DNA of 64,000 nucleotides, taken from positions 186,001-250,000 of the forward strand of contig JACRBG010000055.1 in assembly GCA_016234595.1 (NCBI GenBank). The letters are read 5' to 3'. The notes beneath the pieces were generated by a model. The model was not told the DNA's origin, did no database searches, and was given only the letters and a program-made list of their open reading frames with translations. Both the position numbers and the translations under genes were made by a program. This document shows positions 44,027 through 53,700 of this stretch, piece after piece. The number at the start of each line of letters is the position of its first letter. Positions within the stretch are counted from its first letter, which is position 1. This stretch comes from Chloroflexota bacterium (lineage in GTDB: Bacteria > Chloroflexota > Anaerolineae > Aggregatilineales > J027).

Positions 44027-44359
44027 TTAAAAAGCATTTACCGCATCAGAAGTATTGTCAAAGATCTTAAAAAAATTATCAAAGCCCACAATTTGAAATA
44101 CGCGCTTGACTCGGCTGTTAACAGCTGAAAGATAGAGTTCTCCACCTTTTTCGCGGTTCATGGTCAAAAATTCAGCCAACACCCGTAGCCCAGCACTGTT
44201 GATATATTGCACGGTGGACAGATCCAATACCATTTTGCTTTTACCCGCTTCCGAGGCTGTTTGAAGTGTCTGTTCCATTTTGGTCGCCCCATCATTATCA
44301 ATCCGACCATTTAACGAAAAAACGACCACGCCTTTTTCTTCACGCTGGGTAATATCCAT
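44027..44359 (-). CDS. STAS-domain anti-sigma factor antagonist-like protein
   Basis: 110 residues from the ATG at 44359, which has GGAGG nine bases upstream; an in-frame TTG lies two codons earlier. The whole protein is one STAS domain (VVFSLNGRIDNDGATKMEQ, MVLDLSTVQYINSAGLRVL), with the phosphorylatable Ser in INSAGLR as in SpoIIAA/RsbV. Such proteins bind an anti-sigma kinase when unphosphorylated. No RsbW-type kinase or PP2C phosphatase gene is nearby, so here it may work with the adjoining receiver and kinase proteins instead. Confidence 0.87.
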   Translation of the reverse strand: MDITQREEKGVVVFSLNGRIDNDGATKMEQTLQTASEAGKSKMVLDLSTVQYINSAGLRVLAEFLTMNREKGGELYLSAVNSRVKRVFQIVGFDNFFKIFDNTSDAVNAF

Positions 44360-44461
44360 TATCAAAAACCTCCAGTTTGCTTCTTGGATTGAGAAGTAGG
44401 GATAGGCTTAACACCCATCCCCCTATCTCAATTATCCGTTAGCACCCTCTCGGCGGCAACT

Positions 44462-46900
44462 TTATTGATACCGTAGGATGTCCGAAACCGTCTTACGTGC
44501 TGCTGAGAGTGAAGGCCACAGACTAGAAATGGTCGTCACAATCATCATCCCAATCAGCCCAATAATCGGCGCAGTGATGGGGTAACTCAGCTTGAAGGTA
44601 TCGCCAAGGCCAAGGGCTTCCGTCAGAGCGATACTGAGTAGATAGCTGATGGGTAGGCCCACTGCCCATGCAATCACCCCGACAATGATACCTTCTGTCA
44701 GGAATTGGCTGACCACAACCCGTGAACTCGCCCCGATGGAGCGCATCACGCCGATTTCCTTTTGGCGTTCAAACACGCTCATCGAAAGGGCCGTCAGCAA
44801 CCCCAACCCACCGACCAGCGCAATCAGTGCCGCTGTCAGGTTGAAGATCATTTGGAAGCTGTTAATCATGCTAGTGATGTTCTTGACGATTTCTGGGAAG
44901 TTCTGATAGCTGGCCGTAATGCCTTTGCTCAATAGGGCTTCGTTGATTTCATCAATCTTGTCATCCGCTTGTTTGACGGTTGGGTCGTCCTCGGACATCA
45001 CGACGGCAATGTCACGGGCAACTGGTTGATCATTCACTGTGTAACCCGCTAAATCCGAAAGGGCTTGCCAGCGCATGAACACCTGATCAAATGGGTATTT
45101 TGCAATCCCCACCACTTCAACCTCACGTGTATTACCCGCACCGCTGATGGTGATGGTATCGCCAGCTTTGACGCCCATCGCATCCGCAATACTAGAACTC
45201 AACACCACACCATAAGGATCAGTACCCTCGCCCCACAGTGACCCTTCCCGCAAATCCACACTAAAGGCGGGTTGTTCGGCTTCGGGGTCATAGCCATTGG
45301 CGAAAATCGTACCGCCATTGCTAGCGGGCGGCGTATAGCCCTCAATTTCAACTTGCAGGCCACTCACGGGCTCGATTCCGTCAATCCCGTCAACATTTTC
45401 CGCCAGCACAGTCTTGATAGTGTTGAAATCTTGCTGTTGGGTGGGCGAGATATAAATGTCTGTCCCGCTGTAGGTGTCGAAAATGGTATCCAACACACCG
45501 TTAATGCTAGAGAACAGGGCAAAAATCCCCATGAATGCGCCTGCGGCCATCGCCAAAGTCAAGACGGTAAAGGTCAAGCGGCCTTTTTTCTGGCTAACGT
45601 TGCTGATCCCTTGGCGCACATTGATTGAAACTGGCAGCTTGGTAATCAGTTTTGCCATGAAGCCGCTGCCATACTTGGAACTAATGCCGAGGTCGAGCAT
45701 GGCGTCCAAAATCTTGACCCGCGTCCCATTGAAAACGGGGATGAGTGCCGCTAACACCGGGACAGCCAGACCTACACTAATCCCTAGCAGGATGGCCCGT
45801 GGAGCCAGTGTGAAACTTTCGATAATCGTTCCCATTGTGGTCGCCAGTGCCTGTGCCGCCAAGTAGCCTGCTGGAATCCCCGCGATGACACCGGGAACAA
45901 CCCCCAAGATACCGTAGGTCAAGGCAATACCGATATACATGAAGAAGTTATCGCCGCGTGACGCCCCAAGGGATTTCATTACCCCAATTTGGCGCTTCTG
46001 TTCAATCACAATCGAATTGACCACATTGATGACCAAGAAACCGGACACAATTAGCGCCGTCAACCCCAGCATCCCCAAAACATTGCTGGTATCTGTCGCA
46101 CTCTTCACTTGGTCGTTTTTCGCTGGGTCAGCAGTGTAATTAAAATCTGGGATATAACCAGTCGTCTCAGCCAGTGATGTAGCAAAGGCATCGGCCTGTT
46201 GGCTGGCTAGTTTATAGCTGGTGAAGCGGGTGAAGATGTAATTCACATTCGACACGCCCGTAATGTATTGGGCATCCTCAAAAGTGGCAAAGACCGACAC
46301 AGTAGGATCGTAGCCAAAATCGAGTTGATATGGCTGGAACACAATCGCGCTAATCGTCCACGCTTCCACCGGAATTTCCGCGCCACCACCTGCCAAGCTG
46401 ACCATACGCAGATTCAAGGTGTCGCCAACCTGAAGGCCATATTCCTCAGCCATACGCTGCTCAACCGCCAATTGGCGCTGGCCTGCTGTGGGATAATCGC
46501 CCTCAATCAAACGCATAGGCTCAAGTTGGCTCTGCCCGATGGGTGCATAACTGGCGATCACGGCCCCTTCTTCAAATTTGTCGTTTTCAGACGCTTGGAA
46601 GTAGACCAAATTCGACAAATAGCCCTCAGTGGTAGTTACACCGGGATAAGCTTGCACTTGGCTCAAAAGCGCATCATTGGCGATTGGCGTTGCATCTGGC
46701 GCCAAAGTGAGATGCGTTTTCATCATCGCCAATTTATCTTCTTGAATATCGTTTTCAAGGCGGTTGACAATCAGATCACCCATTGTAAACAAGGTGACAA
46801 CGCCGAAAACGCCGATAAAAATGCTCATGGATACAAGGGCAGTACGTCCCTTGCGTGAGAGAATATCCCCCATAATTTTGCGAATACGTGTCTTCGCCAT
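44462..46900 (-). CDS. FtsX/MacB-type ABC permease
   Basis: 812 residues from the ATG at 46900 (MAKTRIRKIMGDILSRKGRT); an ATG seven codons earlier has a poorer ribosome binding site. The protein has the duplicated MacB layout: a membrane helix (about 20-42), a large extracytoplasmic domain (to about 270), and three helices forming a first FtsX domain. A second helix, extracytoplasmic domain and FtsX domain follow, the last including IGVMRSIGASSRVVVSQFL. Such permeases work with a LolD/MacB-like ATPase to move lipoproteins, peptides or lipids, or to signal. No ATPase gene is next to it in this window. Confidence 0.85.
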   Translation of the reverse strand: MAKTRIRKIMGDILSRKGRTALVSMSIFIGVFGVVTLFTMGDLIVNRLENDIQEDKLAMMKTHLTLAPDATPIANDALLSQVQAYPGVTTTEGYLSNLVYFQASENDKFEEGAVIASYAPIGQSQLEPMRLIEGDYPTAGQRQLAVEQRMAEEYGLQVGDTLNLRMVSLAGGGAEIPVEAWTISAIVFQPYQLDFGYDPTVSVFATFEDAQYITGVSNVNYIFTRFTSYKLASQQADAFATSLAETTGYIPDFNYTADPAKNDQVKSATDTSNVLGMLGLTALIVSGFLVINVVNSIVIEQKRQIGVMKSLGASRGDNFFMYIGIALTYGILGVVPGVIAGIPAGYLAAQALATTMGTIIESFTLAPRAILLGISVGLAVPVLAALIPVFNGTRVKILDAMLDLGISSKYGSGFMAKLITKLPVSINVRQGISNVSQKKGRLTFTVLTLAMAAGAFMGIFALFSSINGVLDTIFDTYSGTDIYISPTQQQDFNTIKTVLAENVDGIDGIEPVSGLQVEIEGYTPPASNGGTIFANGYDPEAEQPAFSVDLREGSLWGEGTDPYGVVLSSSIADAMGVKAGDTITISGAGNTREVEVVGIAKYPFDQVFMRWQALSDLAGYTVNDQPVARDIAVVMSEDDPTVKQADDKIDEINEALLSKGITASYQNFPEIVKNITSMINSFQMIFNLTAALIALVGGLGLLTALSMSVFERQKEIGVMRSIGASSRVVVSQFLTEGIIVGVIAWAVGLPISYLLSIALTEALGLGDTFKLSYPITAPIIGLIGMMIVTTISSLWPSLSAARKTVSDILRYQ

Positions 46901-46921
46901 TGCTATGATTCCCCTTTTCAT

Positions 46922-47043
46922 ACCTCGATGATGACTTCAGTGTAAGCAAATCAACCCGGCATCTCACCGGGCATGTGGTTGAAATTTCATCTAACCGTTG
47001 GATTAGCCGATTGGCTAATTTTGAGAGGTATTACTAGGGAATC
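46922..47043. other. intergenic region with inverted repeats
   Basis: Between the SLC13-like gene and the permease gene lie ATTAGCC-GATT-GGCTAAT (47002-47019, perfect 7-bp arms), a CCCGG/CCGGG pair near 46952-46968 and CTAGG-GAAT-CCTAG near 47034-47047. They may be operator sites for the permease promoter or a terminator for the SLC13-like gene on the minus strand. Confidence 0.4.
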
Positions 47044-48255
47044 CTAGCCAATGAAGGTTAACCAGAGGACACCTAAAGTAATCGTAATGAGGGTGATGGG
47101 AACACCTGCCCGCAGATAAGCCATAAAGGTCAACTTAACCCCGCGTGTCGCCGCGATTTCGGCCACAATCAAATTTGCCGCCGAGCCAAGCAAAGTCAAA
47201 TTACCCGCGAGTGTGGAAGACATGGCAAGTGTCAGCCAACCCTGCTGGGGATTCGCCAGCGCATCCATTTCGGAGCGCAAGAGCAGCACGGCAGGCACAT
47301 TCGAAATGACATTACTCAAAGCCGCTGTTGCCACACTTAATGGCCCCACCCCACCGCGAATGACAGGTGAAATCGCATCGAACAAATCTTTGCTGAGGCC
47401 TGTCACCTCAATCGCACCCGTCACCACAAACAGGCCGCCAAAAAAAGCCAGCAGGCCCCAATCAATATCGAGCAATTTGTGTGGACGGATACGTGAGATC
47501 AGCAGCAACCCCGCCGCAACACAGGCTGAGGAGACAATCGGTAATCCAATTAAAAATGCGACCAGCAAACCTGCCACGACTGCCAACGCCCGCCACAATA
47601 GCGGTTGGAAAATTTGGGGCGCTTCCACCTCGATAGGCGGCAGTGTACCTTGAAATTCTTGGGGGAAAACCAGCACAATCACGACCCAACAAACCCCCAT
47701 TCCAATCAAGGCAATCGGAGCGAGATGTGTTAGAAAAGTCAGATAGGGAATCCCGCTGGCCTGACCAATAATGAGGTTTTGTGGATTGCCTGTTATTGTG
47801 GCGGTCGAGCCAACATTGGTTGCCGTAGCAAGGCCAATTAAATAGGGGATAGGGTCGCGCTTCAGTCGGGTGGTCAAATCTACCACAAGCGGAGTAAACA
47901 ACAGGCAGATGGTGTCATTGAGAAACAAGGCCGAAAGCACCCCAGACGCCAAAATGACGGCTGCCAGTAACATACGGGGCGACTTGGCAAATTCCAATAC
48001 TCGCCCCCCGACCAGTTCAAAAAAGCCCGACAAACGCAGGTTGGCATTAATCACCATCATGGAGGCCAACAATAACAGCGTGCCGACATCCAGCGCGGCA
48101 AAGGCTTCCTCTTGTTGAATCGAACCGACAGCAATCAGTGCCGCCGCCCCCACCAACGCAATCGTAGCCCGATTCATGCGCAGCCCCGGCACATTGCCAA
48201 TCGCGACCCCCGCGTAGGTCACAACGACAATGGCAATCGTGAAAATAATCATCAA
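47044..48255 (-). CDS. SLC13/ArsB-like ion transporter
   Basis: 403 residues with about 11 membrane segments in two inverted halves. Each half contains the conserved hairpin region of the ion-transporter superfamily: SALFLNDTICLLFTPLVV with GNPQNLIIG in the first half, and SNVISNVPAVLLL with GSAANLIVAE in the second. Members carry dicarboxylates, sulfate, arsenite or Na+/H+. The specific substrate cannot be assigned. It starts 8 bp after the stop of the MFS gene, so the two transporters are probably one operon. Confidence 0.84.
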   Translation of the reverse strand: MMIIFTIAIVVVTYAGVAIGNVPGLRMNRATIALVGAAALIAVGSIQQEEAFAALDVGTLLLLASMMVINANLRLSGFFELVGGRVLEFAKSPRMLLAAVILASGVLSALFLNDTICLLFTPLVVDLTTRLKRDPIPYLIGLATATNVGSTATITGNPQNLIIGQASGIPYLTFLTHLAPIALIGMGVCWVVIVLVFPQEFQGTLPPIEVEAPQIFQPLLWRALAVVAGLLVAFLIGLPIVSSACVAAGLLLISRIRPHKLLDIDWGLLAFFGGLFVVTGAIEVTGLSKDLFDAISPVIRGGVGPLSVATAALSNVISNVPAVLLLRSEMDALANPQQGWLTLAMSSTLAGNLTLLGSAANLIVAEIAATRGVKLTFMAYLRAGVPITLITITLGVLWLTFIG

Positions 48256-48263
48256 TCCAAATC

Positions 48264-49478
48264 CTAAATACCCATCTCACGATTTACAGCCGGATGTGGA
48301 CGGTTAATCGCAAAATGGGCGGTTGCCATAATCACAATCAGCACCAACAAAAATGGCGGCACAATTTCTAGGCTAGAACTTTGGGCTATAATCCCAACCA
48401 ACCCCGGAATCCCCCCCGCTCCAATGCTGGCAGCAGCTACCTGAAATCCAATCGCGTTGGGCGCATGGGTTGGGCCAAGTCGTTCCTGTGTATTGGTAAT
48501 CATCAGTGCAAAAATCGGAGCCAGCATAAACCCATAAATCACCAAACCCACAAAACTCATGGCTTCAGACGCATTCCACCACACCAAAGTCATCCCAATG
48601 GCCGCCCCCACCAAACATCCACGCACCAAGGCATGGGGATTTATCCGGTTGATAATCGCCCCGAACAAAATACGCCCGATGGTAAAACTGCCCCAATACA
48701 AACTAACCCAAAAACGCGCCACACTCTCCGAAACGCCGCGTTCTTCATGAAACAGGCTGAACGACCATTGCCCTGCACTGAGTTCAATCCCGGCATAGGC
48801 CATAAACAAAATGATGCCAAGCCACACAATCGGGAGTCGCAATGTCTCAAGAGCCGTAGCATGCTGTACGGGTTGTTCATCTTCGGCGTGCGAAGTCTTC
48901 AAGCTACTCCAATAGGGTCGGGTACTAAGAAATAAAATAACCAACGCCAGATATAACCCGCCAATAATCGCTGGGCCAACCCGCCACGAAATATCGCTAT
49001 TTAAAATCGCATTCATCATCAAAGGGGCTAGGGTCGAACCCACCCCAAAACTGGCGTGCAGCCAATTCATCAAACGTGGGCCATGATGAGCCGCAAAATA
49101 GACATTCATACCACCATCTAAAATACCTGCCCCTGTCCCACCAAAAAGCCCCGCCAACACCAATAAACCAAAGGATGGCGCGATGGCATAACCCAAGACC
49201 CCCATCGCACCCAGAATGCAGCTTAGGGCCAAAAGGCTAGCCGCAGGCAACCGTGCCATCAACCATCCACTGATAAAACTGGCGACAAAATAGCCACTGG
49301 TACTGGCAAACAAAACAAAAGCCACCGCGTCAAGCGATTGATGGAATGTCTCGCGCATATAGGGCGACCATGCCACCCCTAACATGGCACCAGGCATCCC
49401 CAAAACAATAAAGCTAAAATAGGCTATACCAATGACAAACAACCGACGATTACGCGAAATTTCAGCAGGCGTGGTCAA
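48264..49478 (-). CDS. MFS transporter
   Basis: About 404 residues if translation starts at TTG 49478, which has AAAGGA nine bases upstream. The frame is open 15 codons further, but that stretch overlaps the tRNA terminator. Twelve membrane segments are expected. The loop 2-3 region (GWLMARLPAASLLALS) and FGGTGAGILDGGMNVYF resemble sugar/FucP-like or general MFS proteins. The middle loop is hydrophilic (KTSHAEDEQPVQH). The substrate is unknown. It precedes the SLC13-like gene by 8 bp. Confidence 0.82.
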   Translation of the reverse strand: MTTPAEISRNRRLFVIGIAYFSFIVLGMPGAMLGVAWSPYMRETFHQSLDAVAFVLFASTSGYFVASFISGWLMARLPAASLLALSCILGAMGVLGYAIAPSFGLLVLAGLFGGTGAGILDGGMNVYFAAHHGPRLMNWLHASFGVGSTLAPLMMNAILNSDISWRVGPAIIGGLYLALVILFLSTRPYWSSLKTSHAEDEQPVQHATALETLRLPIVWLGIILFMAYAGIELSAGQWSFSLFHEERGVSESVARFWVSLYWGSFTIGRILFGAIINRINPHALVRGCLVGAAIGMTLVWWNASEAMSFVGLVIYGFMLAPIFALMITNTQERLGPTHAPNAIGFQVAAASIGAGGIPGLVGIIAQSSSLEIVPPFLLVLIVIMATAHFAINRPHPAVNREMGI

Positions 49479-49516
49479 AGCAACAAATCCTTTCCAAGTA
49501 AAACCCAGTAAAGGAC

Positions 49517-49556
49517 AAAACAAAAACCAGCAATCCTAGTGTCAGATTACTGGTTT
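49517..49556 (-). terminator. Rho-independent terminator of tRNA-Glu
   Basis: On the minus strand, a 12-bp stem (one T-G pair) formed by 49545-49556 and 49524-49535 encloses a 9-nt loop and runs into a tract of T bases (TTTTTGTTTT at 49526-49517). It begins 18 bp after the tRNA 3' end. Confidence 0.82.
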
Positions 49557-49573
49557 CTGTTGTCTTCATTTAG

Positions 49574-49646
49574 TGCCCCCAAGGGGATTCGAACCCCTGT
49601 TTTGGCCTTGAAAGGGCCGCGTCCTGGGCCTCTAGACGATGGGGGC
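49574..49646 (-). tRNA. tRNA-Glu (anticodon TTC)
   Basis: A 73-nt cloverleaf on the minus strand. The acceptor stem is GCCCCCA/TGGGGGC with discriminator A, the D-arm is GTC...GAC, the anticodon loop is CTTTCAA with anticodon TTC, and the T-arm has GGTTCGAATCC. It closely follows the bacterial tRNA-Glu pattern. The CCA end is not encoded. The outermost anticodon-stem pair (27-43) is a C-A mismatch. It has its own promoter at 49662-49690 and terminator at 49517-49556. Confidence 0.95.
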
Positions 49647-49661
49647 AGTCAACGAGGCTAC

Positions 49662-49690
49662 ATTCTACACAGTCCACTAGGGCTGGTCAA
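49662..49690 (-). promoter_or_regulatory. sigma-70-type promoter of tRNA-Glu
   Basis: On the minus strand, TTGACC (49690-49685) and TAGAAT (49667-49662) are separated by exactly 17 bp and lie 15 bp before the 5' end of the tRNA. Confidence 0.75.
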
Positions 49691-49741
49691 GGCACAAATT
49701 CGCAATCGGCCTCATTCTAAGGTGAGTCTCGCTAGGAATGG

Positions 49742-49777
49742 AAAAACCCCACTTTCAAAATGAAAAAGGGGTTTTCT
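49742..49777. terminator. bidirectional terminator hairpin
   Basis: AAAACCCC (from 49743) pairs with GGGGTTTT (to 49775), with an inner TTCA/TGAA pairing and flanking A and T runs on either side. It separates the V4R-domain gene, whose stop is at 49812, from the tRNA promoter. Confidence 0.7.
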
Positions 49778-49811
49778 GTATCAAAAGTAATCCGGTTTTT
49801 TAGTTTTTCAA

Positions 49812-50441
49812 TCAGCCGATTGGCTCTTTGAAAATAACATACCGTCCGATGTCGTCGCCTTTGGCAATACAGGTTGCCATATCCACTTTAAATTCGTGAC
49901 CACCCGACACCCAACGTAACCCTTCTTGTAACAATCCCTGCCCCAAATAACATACGGGGCGGTCTGCGGTACGCTTCCAACACATTGGGCAGCGTTCCAG
50001 CGTATACACAAATTTATCATTTTCTTCGGTCACATTTGAAATCTGGTCAGAAAACTGGGTCAAAATATTCGCCATCGCAGGCAACCCAATCTTCAGTTTG
50101 GCGGGCAGCGGCAGCACCTTAAATGCAAGGTCACCTACCCCGGCCAGTGCCCCAAAGCCCTTCAAGCCCTCAGCAAATGTCGCACGGCCAGCTCGGAGCG
50201 CCAAACCACGCCCACCCCGCGGGCCATACATTTCTTCCAGTGCGACATTCAAGGCCGTGAGATAGGCAAAGTCGAACTGTTTTTCGAGATTATCGGGCGG
50301 ATAACTCCCAATAGACTCTTCAAGTCCGGCGAGGTGCAAAATCGCGTTCAAGCCATTTTTGCCCATGATTTCTTCCATCGCCATCAGGATAATGAGGGCA
50401 AATTTGTTCGGGTAACTAAAGCCGCTTTTTTCCGGTGGCAT
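49812..50441 (-). CDS. V4R-domain (hydrocarbon-binding-like) protein
   Basis: 209 residues. The pattern fits the V4R/4-vinyl-reductase-like hydrocarbon-binding family: an N-terminal helical part (LNAILHLAGLEESIGSYPPD), a middle helix (ALNVALEEMYGPRGGRGLALRAG) and a C-terminal cysteine-containing strand region (LERCPMCWKRTADRPVCY, then VDMATCIAKGDD). The Cys residues may bind metal. Members occur in methanogens, Chloroflexota and in bacteriochlorophyll BchJ; several bind small hydrophobic ligands. The role here is unknown. It stands alone, ended by the terminator at 49742. Confidence 0.72.
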   Translation of the reverse strand: MPPEKSGFSYPNKFALIILMAMEEIMGKNGLNAILHLAGLEESIGSYPPDNLEKQFDFAYLTALNVALEEMYGPRGGRGLALRAGRATFAEGLKGFGALAGVGDLAFKVLPLPAKLKIGLPAMANILTQFSDQISNVTEENDKFVYTLERCPMCWKRTADRPVCYLGQGLLQEGLRWVSGGHEFKVDMATCIAKGDDIGRYVIFKEPIG

Positions 50442-50661
50442 TGTGCCTGATCCTCCAATCGGTGAGGGTGCTTACAAACCTTAATCTGCCTATGGGGAAG
50501 GGGGCCAGTTGCGATTGAAACTCACCGCTGGGAAACGACCCCTGCCGCGCATTAGTATAATCGAAAATGAATTTGTTGTCACTAAAAGTGTTCCTAAGAG
50601 ACAACTTTATCCATTTAACCACAATCCTACAAGATATGGCAAGTCTTGCAACAACCTGCTA

Positions 50662-50691
50662 TTGGTGAAATAGTGATAACAAAGCTATATT
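50662..50691 (+). promoter_or_regulatory. candidate promoter of the addA-like gene
   Basis: TTGGTG (50662-50667) and TATATT (50686-50691) with an 18-bp spacer lie 28 bp before the ATG at 50720. Confidence 0.4.
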
Positions 50692-50719
50692 AAGAAAAAA
50701 TCAATTCGGATGAGCGCCC

Positions 50720-53700
50720 ATGCAACTAACCCCCGAACAACAACAAGCGATTGAAATTACCCATAAAAATCTAGTCGTGGTCGCTGGGGCTGGCAGCGGC
50801 AAAACCTTTGTCTTGGTACAGCGTTTTATGCACCTGCTCGACCAAAATCCCGCTTGGTCGCTGCCCTCCATTGTCGCCATCACCTTTACCGAAAAAGCGG
50901 CTCGTGAAATGCGTGACCGTGTGCGTCAAGAAATTAGCCAACGTGCCATCCACAATGCCCAACAATGGCGTACTCATGAGGCCCATTTGGATAGCGCCCG
51001 TATCGGCACCGTCCACAGTCTCTGTGCCCAAATTTTACGTGCCAACGCCGTTGAAGCCAATCTTGACCCCGAATTTGAAGTGCTAGACGAAATTAACACC
51101 GCGATTTTGTTGGACGAAGCCATTGACCAAACCCTCGCCGACCTTGTCCAAACGCCAGCCCGTGCTTTACTGGTGGAATATGGAGTACAGGCCGTCCGAG
51201 CCAGTCTGCACGATCTAGTCGCCAGTTCCCAGAGCGAACATCTAATCGAACAATTGGCAAACCAAACCGCCGATACCCTTATGAAAAAATGGCAGACGGC
51301 ATGGGAAATCAATGCCCACCGGATTGTGGAGGCCCTTCGTAATGATGGCAATTTTTGGGATTGTCTCTATTGGCCCATGAACATTCCTGATTCAGAAAAA
51401 CCGCGTGGCGATAAGCTGTGGGCTGTCTGGGAGGATGTCCTTAGTTATCGGCAAACCCTAAAAAATGGCACGCATTTGGAAGTTAAGGCCGCTATCGAGG
51501 CTATGAGCAAAGCCATTGTCTTGAATGTCGGCAGTGATAAAAACTGGCAAGGGCGTCTACAACAATCTAAAGAAATGCTGCGCACGTTGCGTGAGGATTA
51601 TCTCAAGTCGTACAAAGACCAGTTTTTGCCCCCACCCGCCGATCTTGACCGCACTTTGGCTGACCTTTTGCTTCATTGGGGCGAGGCAACGGCAATGGTC
51701 GAAAAACGCTTCCGTGATCTCAAAAATCAGCAAGGCGTCTTGGATTTTAATGATCTCGAAAGCATGACCGCCCGCCTATTGAGCCAATACCCACCGGTGG
51801 CCCGCCGCTATGTCAAAGAATTTAATCACGTCATGGTGGACGAATTCCAAGACACCAACCCTATGCAGCGCCAAATCATCTATCACCTGTGTGGCATCGG
51901 GGCCAAAAATGCCCCTGCTGGCAAATTATTTGTCGTAGGCGACCCCAAACAAAGTATTTATGCCTTTCGTGGGGCCGATGTCAGCGTATTCCGGCAAGTA
52001 TCCGACGAAATTATCCAATCCGGCGGTCAACAAGTCCAACTCAGCACTTCCTTCCGCAGCCATCATAACCTCATCGGCTGTATCAATGAGCTATTTAGCA
52101 AACTCCTCAAAATTGAATCAGGCCTCGCCTCAGGCTACATGGTAGATTACACCCCCATGAATGCCAGCCGCCCATCCCATCAACCCACCCATCAAGCCCC
52201 TGTCACCGTGGTGTTATTGCCTAAAACAGGCAAAAATGGCTCTGGGTTAGATATGGAAGAAACCCGCCGCTGGGAAGCTGATATGCTGGCAACCCAGATT
52301 GAGCAATGGGTTGAACAAAAATTGTCCATTTGGGATAAAAAATCCGACACCTACCGCCCCCTTGAATTTGGCGACATTGCCATGTTATTCCAATCCCTCA
52401 GCAATAGCCCCCTTTATGAAGAAGCCTTCCAAGCTCACGGACTGCCCTATCTCACCGTCGCAGGCAAAGGCTACTACAACCGCCAAGAAGTCTGGGACGT
52501 GATGAATTTACTGCGGGCCCTCCACAATCCCGCCGACGATTTATCGCTTGCCGCTGCTTTGCGCTCACCACTTTTTGGCCTTAGCGATGAAGCCCTCCTG
52601 ACCCTACGCTTGCGCCGTCATGGGGATAATTTGCTGCATCTGTGGGATGCCCTCGCGCAAGATGCCAACCGCTCTGTTTGGGAATCCGATTGGCTACCCA
52701 TCCCCGCAGAAGATATAGCCGCCGTTGAGTTTGCCCGTCAAGTCCTCACCTCACTCCGCACCTTAGCAGGCCGTGTCACCATCGCCGAATTGATTGAGCA
52801 TGTCTTAGAACGAACCGGTTTTGAGGCCATTCTGACAGGCCTACCTAATGGCGAAAAACGCCGCGCCAACGTCCAAAAATTATTGACGGTCGCCGCCAAA
52901 AGCCAACGCGTCTCCTTAGGCGAATTTAACACCTATTTGCGCGATATGGTCGAAGCTGAAGCACGCGAAGGTGAAGCCACTCTTGAGCCACAAAATGCCA
53001 TCACCCTCATGACTGTCCATGCCAGCAAAGGTCTCGAATTTCCAGTCGTGGTCTTGGCCGACTGCTCATGGAAACGCCAAAGCGACAAACCCCGCATCTG
53101 GGTTGACCCCGAAGCTGGGCCAGCCTGTCGCCTTGTCGCTGACTCCAACGAACCAACCGATCAAGCCGATAAAGAAGGTTTTGCCTATCAACTCGCCCAA
53201 CAATATGCCGATGCCCGTGAAGTCGCTGAACGCAAACGGGTCTTATATGTCGCGGCAACCCGTGCCCAAGACATTTTAGTCATCAGTGGTCACGAAACGT
53301 CTAGCACCAGCCAAGATTGGCTCAATCAATTGCAGGGCATATTGGAAATTGATCGTTTTGCCCCGAGTGACCAACCCCAGCCTTTAACCTATCGTTGGGG
53401 CACATTAAATCTCAATCGGCCCGCCACGCCCCCTGCCTCTCACACCTTGATCCCGCGCCGTACCCTATCAACCCAATGGGAAGCGATTGAAAAAGGCCTC
53501 TCGCCAACCCCCGCCCCGCTCCCCACCGAATTTGCCCTTGCTACTGCCGACACCACCCGCTTAGGTCAGTTATCCCCAGTGCGCCACATCAGCGCCACCC
53601 AGCTAGAAAGATTAGGTCGTGCCAAGTATGAAAAGCCGGAGGATGTGGCCCGTCGAGGGTTCCGTCAAACCCTCCTGCGTGACCTCCCTGCTCCAATTTG

